Shown: one piece after another, positions 1 through 8,324 of the stretch
How positions within the stretch are numbered: the first letter of the stretch is position 1
Layout of the letters: each line of letters starts with the position of its first letter
Assembly (NCBI GenBank): GCA_035293945.1
Contig: DATGLV010000015.1
Location: 106,326 to 170,325 of the forward strand
Reading direction: 5' to 3'
Origin: VAZQ01 sp035293945
Lineage (GTDB): Bacteria; Pseudomonadota; Alphaproteobacteria; Rhizobiales; Xanthobacteraceae
DNA: 64,000 nt
Position numbers and translations under genes: made by a program
Notes under the pieces: model-generated
What the model was told of the DNA's origin: nothing
Seen by the model: the letters and a program-made list of their open reading frames with translations, nothing else
The model's database searches: none

Positions 1-190
1 GCAAGTTACTCGCTCAGTCGGAGATTGGCTCATTGATTTGCCCGTAAGCCTGGTCATACGAGCGTAACGCACGCGAATTATGGCGACGGAAAAGCGGAAG
101 CTCGCGCAGCGAATCGTGGCGGAATCACGTGTCCGGGGTATCCTTTAATCGCAAGCCAGACAACAAATCGAGGCGACCGCGGGGGCTTCG

Positions 191-937
191 GTGAGCACTT
201 TCTTCAGCAGCAGTTTTGACGTGTTCGTTGCATTCAGCGCCCTGCACCTTCTCGCCGTCGCGGTGTGCACGCTGGTGATCGCGGGACTAGCCCTGGCGGG
301 CCGGACGCTGCGCGCGCGCGGGATGGAGACGAGATTGCGCCGGTCCTGGGCCGTATTGGCCCTCTCTTATTGGTTCATCTCCGCCATTGCGCGGAACTGG
401 GATGGGCTCGACGTGGACGGCGGCTTGCCGTTGCATCTCTGCGACTTCAACGGCCTGGCTGCGCCGCTCGCGCTCTTGATGCTCAACCGCTGGGCGCGCG
501 CGACCCTCTATTTCTGGTCGTTCACCCTGACGCTGCAGGCGTTCATCCAGCCGTTGCTCGCGACCGGCCCGGCGCATCTTGCGTTCTGGTCATTCTGGAT
601 CGGGCACACGCTTATCATGGCGAGTGCCGTCTATGACGTCGCCGTCTTGGACTTCCGCCCCGATTGGCGTGATGTCGGGCGTGTTCTCACCGTCAGCGCT
701 GCCTACATAGGGCTGGTGCTGCCGATCGATCTTGCGCTCGGCGTCGATTATGGCTTCATCGGCAACCCGCCGCCCGGAACGATTATTCCACCCTTCATCG
801 ATGCGATGGGCGCATGGCCGCAGCGGGCGCTCATCGTCATGGGATTGGCGGTCATCGGGTTCGTGGTGGCGCTGTTGCCCTGGCGCTTGGTCGACGAGGC
901 CATGCCGATCGAGAAGGAGACTCTCGCGGCGGAGTGA
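191..937 (+). CDS. TIGR02206/YwaF-like integral membrane protein
   Basis: This 248-residue protein is almost entirely hydrophobic, with about six or seven predicted membrane segments. It resembles the YwaF/TIGR02206 family of bacterial membrane proteins, whose role is unknown. The family-like features are the conserved LPLHLCDFNG segment near residue 80 and a GHTLIM motif near residue 137. The reading frame opens with GTG. It is the first gene in the window, with no recognisable operon partner; tRNA-Ser follows on the other strand. The family call is from memory of the motif pattern. Confidence 0.75.
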   Translation: MSTFFSSSFDVFVAFSALHLLAVAVCTLVIAGLALAGRTLRARGMETRLRRSWAVLALSYWFISAIARNWDGLDVDGGLPLHLCDFNGLAAPLALLMLNRWARATLYFWSFTLTLQAFIQPLLATGPAHLAFWSFWIGHTLIMASAVYDVAVLDFRPDWRDVGRVLTVSAAYIGLVLPIDLALGVDYGFIGNPPPGTIIPPFIDAMGAWPQRALIVMGLAVIGFVVALLPWRLVDEAMPIEKETLAAE

Positions 938-984
938 CGGATCGGCACCTAACCGCCTGTACTCATCATCGGAGCGCGCCTAAC

Positions 985-1050
985 GGGCAAAAGTATTACC
1001 TATGTCTCCGGTATAAACCGTAACCCATGTGTCCAGAACGGACCCATTGG
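985..1050. repeat. possible IS481-type terminal remnant
   Basis: Two spaced copies of a tatgtctccgg / catgtgtccag-like motif lie just beside tRNA-Ser. Similar paired 'tatgtctccgg' motifs occur at the ends of IS481-type insertion sequences. No transposase fragment is visible here, so this is at most a terminal scar. Confidence 0.25.
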
Positions 1051-1054
1051 AAGT

Positions 1055-1148
1055 TGGCGGAGACGCAGGGATTCGAACCCTGGATACGGCTTTAAGACCG
1101 TATAACGGTTTAGCAAACCGCCGCCTTCAGCCACTCGGCCACGTCTCC
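1055..1148 (-). tRNA. tRNA-Ser (anticodon GCT)
   Basis: Read on the minus strand, GGAGACG pairs with CGTCTCC to form the acceptor stem, followed by discriminator G and an encoded CCA. The anticodon loop TTGCTAA contains GCT. A long variable arm typical of tRNA-Ser and a T-arm with GGTTCGAATCC are present. Length is 94 nt including CCA. Confidence 0.97.
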
Positions 1149-1231
1149 GTTCACCCGCATCCGTACCGGGGGCGGGCAAACGGGTCAAGGCACTCGCATG
1201 GAGCCGAGCTCCGCAGGCGAACAAGGCGGCG

Positions 1232-1498
1232 TCAGTGCGCCTTGAGCCAGGCGCGAGCGGCGCGTTGGGCGGCGGCGATCTCTTCCTCGGACATCTGGTC
1301 GGCGATCTCACGCCGCAGCCGCACCGCATCCTCGTTGCCGCGCATCGCGGCGAGATTGAACCATTTGTGCGCCATCACATAATCGACCGGAACACTGCGC
1401 CCGATCGAATACATCAAGCCGAGCTCGTAGAATGTGTCGGCGGCGGGCGCTTCACCCAATGCCGCCGCGTTGATATCGCCGAATTCAATGCGTGCCAT
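1232..1498 (-). CDS. small SEL1-repeat protein
   Basis: This 88-residue protein contains a single SEL1/TPR-like unit: FYELGLMYSIGR, then MAHKWFNLAAMRGNEDA at about residues 22-60. A short acidic and alanine-rich helix follows. SEL1 units are protein-interaction modules, and small proteins of this type are common in Hyphomicrobiales with no assigned role. A strong GGGGAGG ribosome binding site lies about 6 nt before the ATG. There is no signal peptide, so it is probably cytoplasmic. Confidence 0.8.
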   Translation of the reverse strand: MARIEFGDINAAALGEAPAADTFYELGLMYSIGRSVPVDYVMAHKWFNLAAMRGNEDAVRLRREIADQMSEEEIAAAQRAARAWLKAH

Positions 1499-1899
1499 GC
1501 TGGCCTCCCCTCCCCGCGCGCGTGCGTCGATCGCGCGACTTCACGCGGGATTTTCCACTCAGCCCCCGGCCGAGCGCTGGCGATGATGGGAGGAAAATTT
1601 GAATGGCCTTTTAAGGATCGAAATGAATCGAAGATGAATTGCTTCCGCGATGTTGCGCGGTCGCATCGGATGTTACCAACCATTAAGCACGCAGGTGTCG
1701 CTGCGCGAGAAGCGTGCATCCGGCTTGGCGGTCAAAGCTCTCCTCGGAGGGCATGTGGACCGTCCAAAAGCCGCCGCAAAAGGCCTGCCATGTTGCCGGC
1801 CGCGGGGCCTGCCGGGCGAAATGGAATCGGGCTATCTTCGCCGGCTTGAAAGGTGCCGTGGGCATTCGACTTCGGCTGCAGAATAGAGAGGGGAGACTG
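1499..1899. other. intergenic, no gene recognised
   Basis: This 400-base gap lies between the divergent SEL1 and DUF2147 genes. It must hold both promoters. I see no convincing ORF or RNA, and the open frames here lack ribosome binding sites. Confidence 0.5.
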
Positions 1900-2337
1900 A
1901 TGAAACTTCTGCCAACCGCAACGACCGCTGCCGCTTTGCTCGCCGCCACGCTTGGCACAAGCTTGGCCGCTGATCCGATGGGCAATTGGCGCACCGAGGA
2001 CGGCAAGGCCACCGTGCGCATCGCGGCCTGCGGGTCTGCGATCTGCGGCACCATCATTGCCCTGAAGGAAGCTAACGACCCCGCGACCGGCAAGCCGAAA
2101 ACCGACAAGAACAATGCCGATCCCAGCCTGCGCAACCGGCCGATGATCGGCGTTCCAATCGTGCTCGGCATGACCCCGAGCGGCACCGCCAACAAATGGT
2201 CCGGCCAAGTCTACAATGCCGAGGACGGCAAGACTTACTCGGGCAGCCTGACCCTGCAGGATGCGAACACGATCAAGCTTGAGGGCTGCGTCATGGGTTT
2301 CATCTGCAAGTCTTCGACCTGGACCAGGGGAAGCTGA
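1900..2337 (+). CDS. DUF2147 exported protein
   Basis: This 145-residue protein has an N-terminal signal peptide (hydrophobic stretch to about residue 23, cleaved after SLAA). The DUF2147 fold follows, with the hallmark DPMGNWRTEDGKATVRI start and a conserved cysteine pair in CGSAICGTI. A second pair, GCVMGFICKS, lies near the C-terminus, so disulfides in the periplasm are likely. The family's function is unknown. I chose the ATG at 1900 because GAGAGGGGAGA precedes it and it opens directly into the signal peptide; the longer upstream frame has no support. Confidence 0.85.
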   Translation: MKLLPTATTAAALLAATLGTSLAADPMGNWRTEDGKATVRIAACGSAICGTIIALKEANDPATGKPKTDKNNADPSLRNRPMIGVPIVLGMTPSGTANKWSGQVYNAEDGKTYSGSLTLQDANTIKLEGCVMGFICKSSTWTRGS

Positions 2338-2712
2338 GCGCCGGAATTCAGCGCCACAGCCGTTGGCGGGCGCTCGCGTATCCTGATTAAGGCTCGCTTA
2401 AAAAACCGAGGGCGTCGGCGAGATATCGGAACCTCAAGACCGGTGGCAACGACCTGCCAGCGGCGGAGGCCTGATCTTCGAGAGCCACCCGAAAGTCGCT
2501 CTCTCTGGATTTGGCCCCCTCTTCACCAAGTCCGGCCTTGCAACGCCGATCGAGGTGAAGCTTGAGTTTCCTGTCTCGCCGACGCCCTTGCCGTCGACCG
2601 GAACCGGCGGGTCATGCGTGATCGCCTTACGCGGTTCGCTGCACGACCTCCGCCGGCCCGTTAGACGCAGTCGTCGACATGCTCGAAGTCGAAGACTGTA
2701 AGGCGGCGTGAA
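2338..2712. other. intergenic, no gene recognised
   Basis: About 375 bases separate the DUF2147 gene from the lysine-rich small ORF. No ORF with a plausible start and no RNA gene is visible; it may be decayed sequence. Confidence 0.45.
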
Positions 2713-2796
2713 CTACATCTTCTTCTTTCTGCGCTTCGTCTTCTTCGCAGTCTTCTTCGCCGCGGTCTTCGTCTTCGTCTTACGCTTCTTCGCCAT
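2713..2796 (-). CDS. 27-aa lysine-rich basic peptide
   Basis: A short ORF runs from ATG at 2796 to TAG at 2713. It encodes 27 residues, about half of them Lys and several Arg, opening MAKKRKTKTKTAAKKT and ending in RRKKKM. A consensus AGGAGG sits 5 nt upstream of the ATG, which strongly favours real translation. Composition resembles the C-terminal tails of bacterial histone-H1-like proteins, so nucleic-acid binding is a reasonable guess. It stands alone in a gene-poor stretch. The alternative is a remnant of a longer H1-like gene. Confidence 0.6.
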   Translation of the reverse strand: MAKKRKTKTKTAAKKTAKKTKRRKKKM

Positions 2797-3415
2797 GCTG
2801 CCCTCCTAGCCAATGAGTGAGTGGCGATGTCGGTCAGTGCTCACGGGGATCGTGAAGCACTCCTCTTCGAATACTACAGCGCGGCGAAAAAAACACCTTT
2901 TCCACTTAACGAAGCGTGTACGCGAGACCATCGACACCATCCATTGTGCGCGTTCATGCGTTCACCCGAACCCTCATGCGCTTTGCACAAGCGTGCGCGT
3001 GTGTGCGCGCGGGCAATTTTATAGAAGTGCATGAAACACCGATTTTATAAGGGCTTTTGCAACATCGCGATCAATCGCGCGGTGTCTCCTCGACGCAGAG
3101 CGCGAGCACGCCGCTGCGCCTGTTGCGTTGGCCGCGGGCAGCTCTTCATGCATGCGCGCGCCGGTGAAAAAAAATTTTGGAAAATGCGCGTGCGCAGCCG
3201 CCTCGCATGGCCGGATTCGATCCGAATCGCGCGAATCGGCGGCAACTGATTCGCATTGACGCGGCGCGCGGTGACGATTTGGAGACAAGCCGGAGGGTCG
3301 GCGGATCAAATTTTCGCCCCTGTTGGGCACCTCCGGGGCGGCGAAAGGTCACCGTGCGGCCGCTTGCCTGCCAGATGAATCGATCAGTCGAGACGGCAGG
3401 CACCAAGCGAGCGGA
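2797..3415. other. gene-poor intergenic region
   Basis: This 620-base stretch has no credible gene. It includes an AT-rich patch (poly-A then attttgg near 3170), unlike the GC-rich surroundings. It must contain the promoter of the lysine-rich ORF and the end of the gatB transcript. Short ORFs on both strands are arginine-rich frame shadows. Confidence 0.4.
3311..3347 (-). terminator. candidate terminator after gatB
   Basis: ttttcgcccc and ggggcggcgaaa form an imperfect GC-rich stem around a 14-nt loop. It lies about 70 nt beyond the gatB stop. On the minus strand the stem is followed by a short aattt run. Weak evidence only. Confidence 0.3.
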
Positions 3416-4885
3416 TCAAAGGCCGAGCTTCTGCTTGACGAGGTTGTTCACCGCCGCCGGGTTTGCTTTTCCGCCCGAGGCCTTCATCACCTGACCAACG
3501 AACCAGCCGGCAAGCGTGGGCTTGGCTTTGGCCTGCGCAACCTTGTCGGGGCTCTTGGCCATGATCTCGTCGACGATCGCCGCAATCGCGCTGAGGTCGG
3601 AGACCTGCATCATGCCGCGGGCCTCGACCACAGCGCGCGGATCGCCGCCTTCGCTCCATACGATCTCGAACAGGTCCTTGGCGATCTTGCCGGAGATGGT
3701 GCCCTCAGCGATCAGATCGAGGATGGCGCCGAGCTGCGCAGCCGATACCGGCGAGGCGCCGATCTCCAGACCTTCCTTGTTGAGGCGCCCGGCGAGCTCA
3801 TTGATCACCCAGTTCGCCGCCATCTTGGGATCTCGCGCCTGCGCGACTTGCTCGAAGAAGTCGGCGGTGGCCCGCTCGGCGATGAGCACATCGGCGTCAT
3901 AGGCCGATAGACCATGCGCGCGCATGAAGCGCGCCTTCTTCTCGTCGGGGAGCTCGGGCAGCTCCGCGCGCAAGGCATCGATGAAGGCAGGGTCGAGCTC
4001 GAGCGGAAGCAAATCCGGATCCGGGAAGTAGCGGTAGTCGTGCGCCTCCTCCTTGTTGCGCATCGGTCGCGTCTCGCCGCGGTCGGGATCGAACAGCCGC
4101 GTCTCCTGCTCGATCGCGCCGCCGTCCTCCAGGATCGCGATTTGCCGGCGTGCCTCATGCTCGATCGCCTGCCCGATGAAGCGGATCGAGTTCACGTTCT
4201 TGATCTCGCAGCGGGTACCGAGCTTCTCCCCCGGACGGCGCACCGAGACATTGACGTCGGCACGCAGGTTTCCCTTCTCCATGTCGCCATCACAGGTACC
4301 CAAATATCGCATGATCGTGCGCAACTTGCTCACATAGGCCTTGGCGTCGTCGGCCGATCGCAGGTCCGGCTTGGAGACGATCTCCATCAGGGCGACGCCG
4401 GCGCGATTGAGATCGACCAACGAAGTGTCGGCACGCTGATCGTGCAGGGATTTGCCCGCATCCTGCTCGAGGTGCAGACGCTCGATGCGGACGCGGATCA
4501 CTTCGCCGTCGGCGCCGGAGATTGCCACCTCTCCCTCGCCAACTATCGGCGACTTGTATTGGCTGATCTGGTAGCCTTGCGGCAGGTCAGGATAAAAATA
4601 GTTCTTCCGGTCGAATACCGATTTGAGATTGATCGCGGCCTTGAGCCCGAGCCCGGTGCGCACTGCCTGGGCAACGCATTCCCGATTGATGACCGGCAGC
4701 ATGCCGGGCATCGCCGCGTCGACAAGCGAAACATGTGAATTCGGCGCGCCGCCGAATGCGGTGGAGGCGCCGGAGAACAGCTTCGCCTGCGACGTCACCT
4801 GGGCATGCACCTCGAGCCCGATGACGACCTCCCAGTCGGCGGTCGCCCCTCGGATCAGCTTTGAAGCTCTTGCCGGTGCGTTCAT
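3416..4885 (-). CDS. gatB: Asp/Glu-tRNA amidotransferase subunit B
   Basis: GatB is the kinase subunit of GatCAB. It activates the side-chain carboxylate of misacylated Glu-tRNA(Gln) or Asp-tRNA(Asn) with ATP, so that ammonia from GatA can convert it to an amide. The 489-residue length is normal. The N-terminal half carries the catalytic-cradle motifs WEVVIGLEVHAQV and YFYPDLPQGYQISQY. The C-terminal half is the helical tail plus YqeY-like domain that grips tRNA, ending GGKANPAAVNNLVKQKLGL. Its ATG overlaps the stop of the upstream 100-aa gene by 4 nt, so translation is probably coupled. Confidence 0.97.
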   Translation of the reverse strand: MNAPARASKLIRGATADWEVVIGLEVHAQVTSQAKLFSGASTAFGGAPNSHVSLVDAAMPGMLPVINRECVAQAVRTGLGLKAAINLKSVFDRKNYFYPDLPQGYQISQYKSPIVGEGEVAISGADGEVIRVRIERLHLEQDAGKSLHDQRADTSLVDLNRAGVALMEIVSKPDLRSADDAKAYVSKLRTIMRYLGTCDGDMEKGNLRADVNVSVRRPGEKLGTRCEIKNVNSIRFIGQAIEHEARRQIAILEDGGAIEQETRLFDPDRGETRPMRNKEEAHDYRYFPDPDLLPLELDPAFIDALRAELPELPDEKKARFMRAHGLSAYDADVLIAERATADFFEQVAQARDPKMAANWVINELAGRLNKEGLEIGASPVSAAQLGAILDLIAEGTISGKIAKDLFEIVWSEGGDPRAVVEARGMMQVSDLSAIAAIVDEIMAKSPDKVAQAKAKPTLAGWFVGQVMKASGGKANPAAVNNLVKQKLGL

Positions 4886-5184
4886 TTTAGGCCCATCGGG
4901 TTATCAAGCAGCGCGGCCGCGATGCTATTCCATTCAGCGGCCAAGGATTCGCTTGGCAGAGGCCTCCCAGCCTCGCCGTACCAATAGCGCGCATTGGCAA
5001 GATCGCCTTCGCGGCGGTGCAGATAGGCGTGCACCCAGGCGCAATCCGCACCCTTCTCATCCATGATGAGCGTGTGGGCGCGCCCCCAATCGCCCTTCGC
5101 CTCCCACCACAGCGCGACCAGCGCCGCCGCGAGCGCCGGCGGCTCCGGGTTCGCGGTGCTGTGCTTGAGCTCAGCGAGGGTCAT
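4882..5184 (-). CDS. conserved protein of unknown function between gatA and gatB
   Basis: This 100-residue soluble protein is rich in Trp and Ala and contains WWEAKGDWGRAHTLI, WVHAYLHRREGDLANARYWY and EWNSIAAALL. The spacing of small and aromatic residues suggests two helical hairpins of TPR/SEL1 type. I do not recognise a named family. It overlaps gatB by 4 nt and starts inside the end of the frameshifted small ORF, so it belongs to the gatCA...B operon. A link to tRNA amidation is only an inference from position. Confidence 0.75.
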   Translation of the reverse strand: MTLAELKHSTANPEPPALAAALVALWWEAKGDWGRAHTLIMDEKGADCAWVHAYLHRREGDLANARYWYGEAGRPLPSESLAAEWNSIAAALLDNPMGLK

Positions 5185-5351
5185 TCTCGATGATCCGCTG
5201 CCAATCCGGATCGGCGGGATCGGTCAGATCCGTTCCGGGCGAGCTTCACGAGGCCTTTCATGGCCCCATAATTTGGATGGCGTGGTGAAATCGCAAGGCG
5301 CTCAGGTTCGCGACCTTCATCGCCAACCTCCCGGGTTGGTTTATCGCTCAT
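5171..5351 (-). pseudogene. small conserved-looking ORF with apparent frameshift
   Basis: From ATG at 5351 one frame reads MSDKPTREVGDEGREPERL and continues through SPRHPNYGAMKGLVKLA. It then degenerates into arginine-rich sequence and stops near 5184. The next frame, from about 5235, reads GTDLTDPADPDWQRIIENDP and stops at 5171, overlapping the next gene's start by 14 nt. Removing one nucleotide at the junction (near 5235) fuses both into a coherent protein of about 60 residues. Explanations are a real frameshift mutation, a sequencing error or programmed slippage. The function is unknown. Confidence 0.5.
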
Positions 5352-5357
5352 CTGCCC

Positions 5358-6833
5358 TTACCACCACCGCTCCGGCGTGAACCGGCCGGCCGCATCTTCG
5401 ATGACTTGTGCAAGCGAGAACAGCGTCTCCTCGTCGAACGGACGGCCGATCAGCTGCAGCCCAAGCGGCAAGCCTTCTGCCGACAAACCACCCGGCAGCG
5501 AAAGGCCAGGCAGGCCCGCCATGTTCACCGTCACGGTGAACACGTCATTGAGATACATCTCGACCGGATCGCCGGAGCCTTTTTCGCCGATCGCAAATGC
5601 AGCCGAGGGCGTGGCGGGCGCCAGGATCGCGTTTATGCCCGAGGCGAAGCACTGCTCGTAATCCTTCTTGATCAGGGTTCGTACCTTCTGGGCGCGCAGG
5701 TAGTAGGCATCGTAATAGCCGGCCGACAGCACATAGGTGCCGATCATGATGCGGCGGCGCACTTCAAACCCGAATCCTGCGGCGCGCGTCTTCTGATACA
5801 TCTCGCTGACGTCCGCGCCCGGCACCCGCAAGCCGTAGCGCACGCCGTCATAGCGCGCGAGGTTCGACGAGGCTTCCGCCGAAGCCACGATGTAGTAGGC
5901 CGGCAGCGCGTATTTGGTGTGCGGCAGCGAGATGTCGACGAGCTCGGCCCCGGCGGCGGAGAGCCATTCCGCGCCGCGCTGCCACATGACGTCGATCTCG
6001 GCCGCCATGCCGTCGACACGGTATTCCTTGGGAATGCCAATTCTCATTCCTTTGACCGACTTGCCGACTGCGGCTTCGAAATCGGGAACGGAGCGATCGA
6101 CCGACGTCGAATCCTTCGGATCGTGTCCGGCCATTGACTTGAGCAAAATGGCGGCATCGCGCACCGTGCGCGCGAAAGGGCCCGCCTGATCGAGCGAGGA
6201 GGCGAACGCAACGATCCCCCAGCGCGAGCACCGCCCGTAAGTGGGCTTGATGCCGACAATGCCGCTGAAGGCGGCGGGCTGGCGGATCGAGCCGCCGGTA
6301 TCGGTGCCAAGTGCGCCCGCGCACAGCATTGCGGCGACCGCCGCCGCTGAGCCGCCGGAGGAGCCGCCCGGCACCAGCGACGCATTGGAGCCGCGCCGCC
6401 GCCATGGCGAGATGACCGGGCCGAATGCCGAGGTCTCGTTGGAGGAGCCCATGGCGAATTCGTCGTTGTTGAGCTTGCCGAGCAGCACGGCGCCGTCGCG
6501 CCAGAGATTGGCGGTGATGGTCGACTCGTAGGTCGGCACGAAATTATCGAGAATGCGCGAGCAGGCTGTCGTGCGCACGCCGCGCGTCGCAAACAGATCC
6601 TTGACGCCGAGCGGAATGCCTTCCAGCGGGCCGGCCGCGCCATTCTTCAACCGTGCATCGGCGGCGGCCGCCATCGCGCGCGCCAGCTCCGGCGTCTCCA
6701 GCACGTAGGCGTTGAGCGGGCGAGCGCGTTCCACGGCGGCAAGATGCGCCTCGGTGAGCTCGGTTGCACTGAAGCTCTTGTTGCGCAAGCCGGCGCGCGC
6801 TTGCGACAAGGTAAGGCTGGTGAGGTCGCTCAT
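5358..6833 (-). CDS. gatA: Asp/Glu-tRNA amidotransferase subunit A
   Basis: GatA is the glutaminase subunit that releases ammonia for GatB. The 491-residue protein is a full-length amidase-signature enzyme. The Ser-cisSer-Lys triad is intact: Lys in GVKDLFATRG, the cis-Ser in GGSSGGSAAAVAA, and the nucleophilic Ser in GTDTGGSIRQPAAFSG. It follows gatC with a 6-nt gap and precedes the frameshifted small ORF, the 100-aa gene and gatB on the same strand. One operon is likely. Confidence 0.97.
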   Translation of the reverse strand: MSDLTSLTLSQARAGLRNKSFSATELTEAHLAAVERARPLNAYVLETPELARAMAAAADARLKNGAAGPLEGIPLGVKDLFATRGVRTTACSRILDNFVPTYESTITANLWRDGAVLLGKLNNDEFAMGSSNETSAFGPVISPWRRRGSNASLVPGGSSGGSAAAVAAMLCAGALGTDTGGSIRQPAAFSGIVGIKPTYGRCSRWGIVAFASSLDQAGPFARTVRDAAILLKSMAGHDPKDSTSVDRSVPDFEAAVGKSVKGMRIGIPKEYRVDGMAAEIDVMWQRGAEWLSAAGAELVDISLPHTKYALPAYYIVASAEASSNLARYDGVRYGLRVPGADVSEMYQKTRAAGFGFEVRRRIMIGTYVLSAGYYDAYYLRAQKVRTLIKKDYEQCFASGINAILAPATPSAAFAIGEKGSGDPVEMYLNDVFTVTVNMAGLPGLSLPGGLSAEGLPLGLQLIGRPFDEETLFSLAQVIEDAAGRFTPERWW

Positions 6834-6839
6834 TCTGAC

Positions 6840-7127
6840 CTACTCGACCACCTTGGGAACCAGGAAGAAATGGTCCTCGGCTGCCGGCGCGTTGCGCATG
6901 ATCTCGTCGGCGATCTCACCGTCGGTGACCTTGTCATCGCGCTGAAACAGCCGCATCGGCGTCACCGAGGTCATCGGCTCGACGCCGGTGACATCGACCT
7001 CGGCCAGCTGCTCCACAAAGGCCAGCATGGCATTGAGCTCGGCCTCGAGGTCTGCGACCTCCGCATCGGTAACGGCGATGCGCGCGAGATGCGCGATGCG
7101 GCGGACAAGTTGGGCATCGACCGACAT
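6840..7127 (-). CDS. gatC: Asp/Glu-tRNA amidotransferase subunit C
   Basis: GatC is the 95-residue belt that wraps the GatA-GatB interface and stabilises the complex. Typical features are the N-terminal helix VRRIAHLARIAVTDAE, the long helix to LNAMLAFVEQLAEVDVTGV and the extended tail ending FFLVPKVVE. It is first in the gat operon. The 117-base space to the divergent Bug gene should contain the operon promoter. Confidence 0.95.
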   Translation of the reverse strand: MSVDAQLVRRIAHLARIAVTDAEVADLEAELNAMLAFVEQLAEVDVTGVEPMTSVTPMRLFQRDDKVTDGEIADEIMRNAPAAEDHFFLVPKVVE

Positions 7128-7244
7128 TATTTACCTCGCGACGGGCACCGGTACGGGAGCGGACGGTTCGGCCGCCTATAGCAGGCTGGGGAATTGCCCG
7201 GCAACTCGTTGCCGCTATGCTGCGCTGGGTCGAGGAGTATGCCG

Positions 7245-8225
7245 ATGCGGAGCGTCCAACGCTTCTGGGCCGCAGTCTGCCTGTGCGCGGTCGCTTTGAT
7301 CTGCACGACGCTGGCTCGGGCGCAGGGTCAGCCACAGGCTTGGCCGTCGCGGCCGGTGAAGATCGTGGTGGCATTCTCGCCTGGCGGGAGCGCCGATCAG
7401 CTCGGCCGCCTGCTCGCGCAGGAGCTTTCCAGCGCCTTTGGCCAGCAATTCTATGTGGAGAATCGGCCGGGCAGCAGCGGCAGCATCGGGTCGGGCTTGG
7501 TCGCCCGCTCGGAGGCGGACGGCTATACCCTGCTCATCGGTGGATCCGGCGCGCACCTGACGGGCCCGGCCACCAACCCGAATATCGGCTATGATCCGAT
7601 CAAGGATTTCACCCATATTGCCATGATCGCGGCCGACACTTTCGTGGTTGCCGCCAATCCGAGCTTGGGCGCCCGCTCCATCGCGGACCTCGTCAAGATC
7701 GCCCGCGCGAGGCCCTTGACCTCATCCTCGCCCGGACCGGGCTCGCTCGGACATCTGATCCTCGAGCAGTTCAACCGCCGCGCCGGCATCGACATCCAGC
7801 ATGTTCCCTCGCCAAATTCCGGCATGCTGGACGTCCTCGGCAATCACATTTCCATGTCGTTCACGACGCTCTTGACCGCCGGGGAGCATCTCCGCTCGGG
7901 CGGCATGGTCGGGCTCGCCGTCACATCGGCGGAGCGCAATCCGGTCTACCGGGACATTCCGACCTTTGCGGAGCAAGGCTATCCCGAAATTCGTGGCGAC
8001 ACCTGGTTCTGGCTCACCGCCCCGAAAAACCTGCCCGCCCCGATCGTGCAGCGCCTCAATGTCGAGGTGCGTCATATTATGCAGCTGCCGCGGACGAAGG
8101 CGTACCTCCAGCAGATGGCGCTCACCACGGCCGACCTCGATCCCGACGCGGTCACCGATTTCGTCCGAAAAGAATTCGCCTACTGGGCGCCGCTCGCAAA
8201 GGAAGTTGGGCTGCGGGTGGAGTAG
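7245..8225 (+). CDS. Bug/TctC family periplasmic binding protein
   Basis: A 326-residue tripartite-tricarboxylate-transporter-type solute receptor. A signal peptide runs to about residue 27 (cleavage near ARAQG). The mature protein starts with the hallmark PVKIVVAFSPGGSADQLGR and has the ligand-loop pattern ENRPGSSGSIG. These proteins bind carboxylates or aromatic acids in the periplasm. No tctA/tctB membrane genes are nearby, so it is an orphan receptor. I chose the ATG at 7245 because CGAGGAG is correctly spaced 7 nt upstream; the ATG at 7239 is too close. It is divergent from gatC. Confidence 0.88.
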   Translation: MRSVQRFWAAVCLCAVALICTTLARAQGQPQAWPSRPVKIVVAFSPGGSADQLGRLLAQELSSAFGQQFYVENRPGSSGSIGSGLVARSEADGYTLLIGGSGAHLTGPATNPNIGYDPIKDFTHIAMIAADTFVVAANPSLGARSIADLVKIARARPLTSSSPGPGSLGHLILEQFNRRAGIDIQHVPSPNSGMLDVLGNHISMSFTTLLTAGEHLRSGGMVGLAVTSAERNPVYRDIPTFAEQGYPEIRGDTWFWLTAPKNLPAPIVQRLNVEVRHIMQLPRTKAYLQQMALTTADLDPDAVTDFVRKEFAYWAPLAKEVGLRVE

Positions 8226-8324
8226 CAGTTGCTGCGCAACGGGCGGCGTGGCGCTTGTTCAGTTCAAGGCCGACCAAAGGAGCCGCGCGGCTTGGGACTC
8301 TCTTTTGAATCCAGTCGAGCTAAC

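Noticed and set aside
3031..3249. 72-aa plus-strand ORF in the gatB-flanking intergenic region
   Set aside because: Arg/Cys-rich translation, no ribosome site and no domain; treated as noise.
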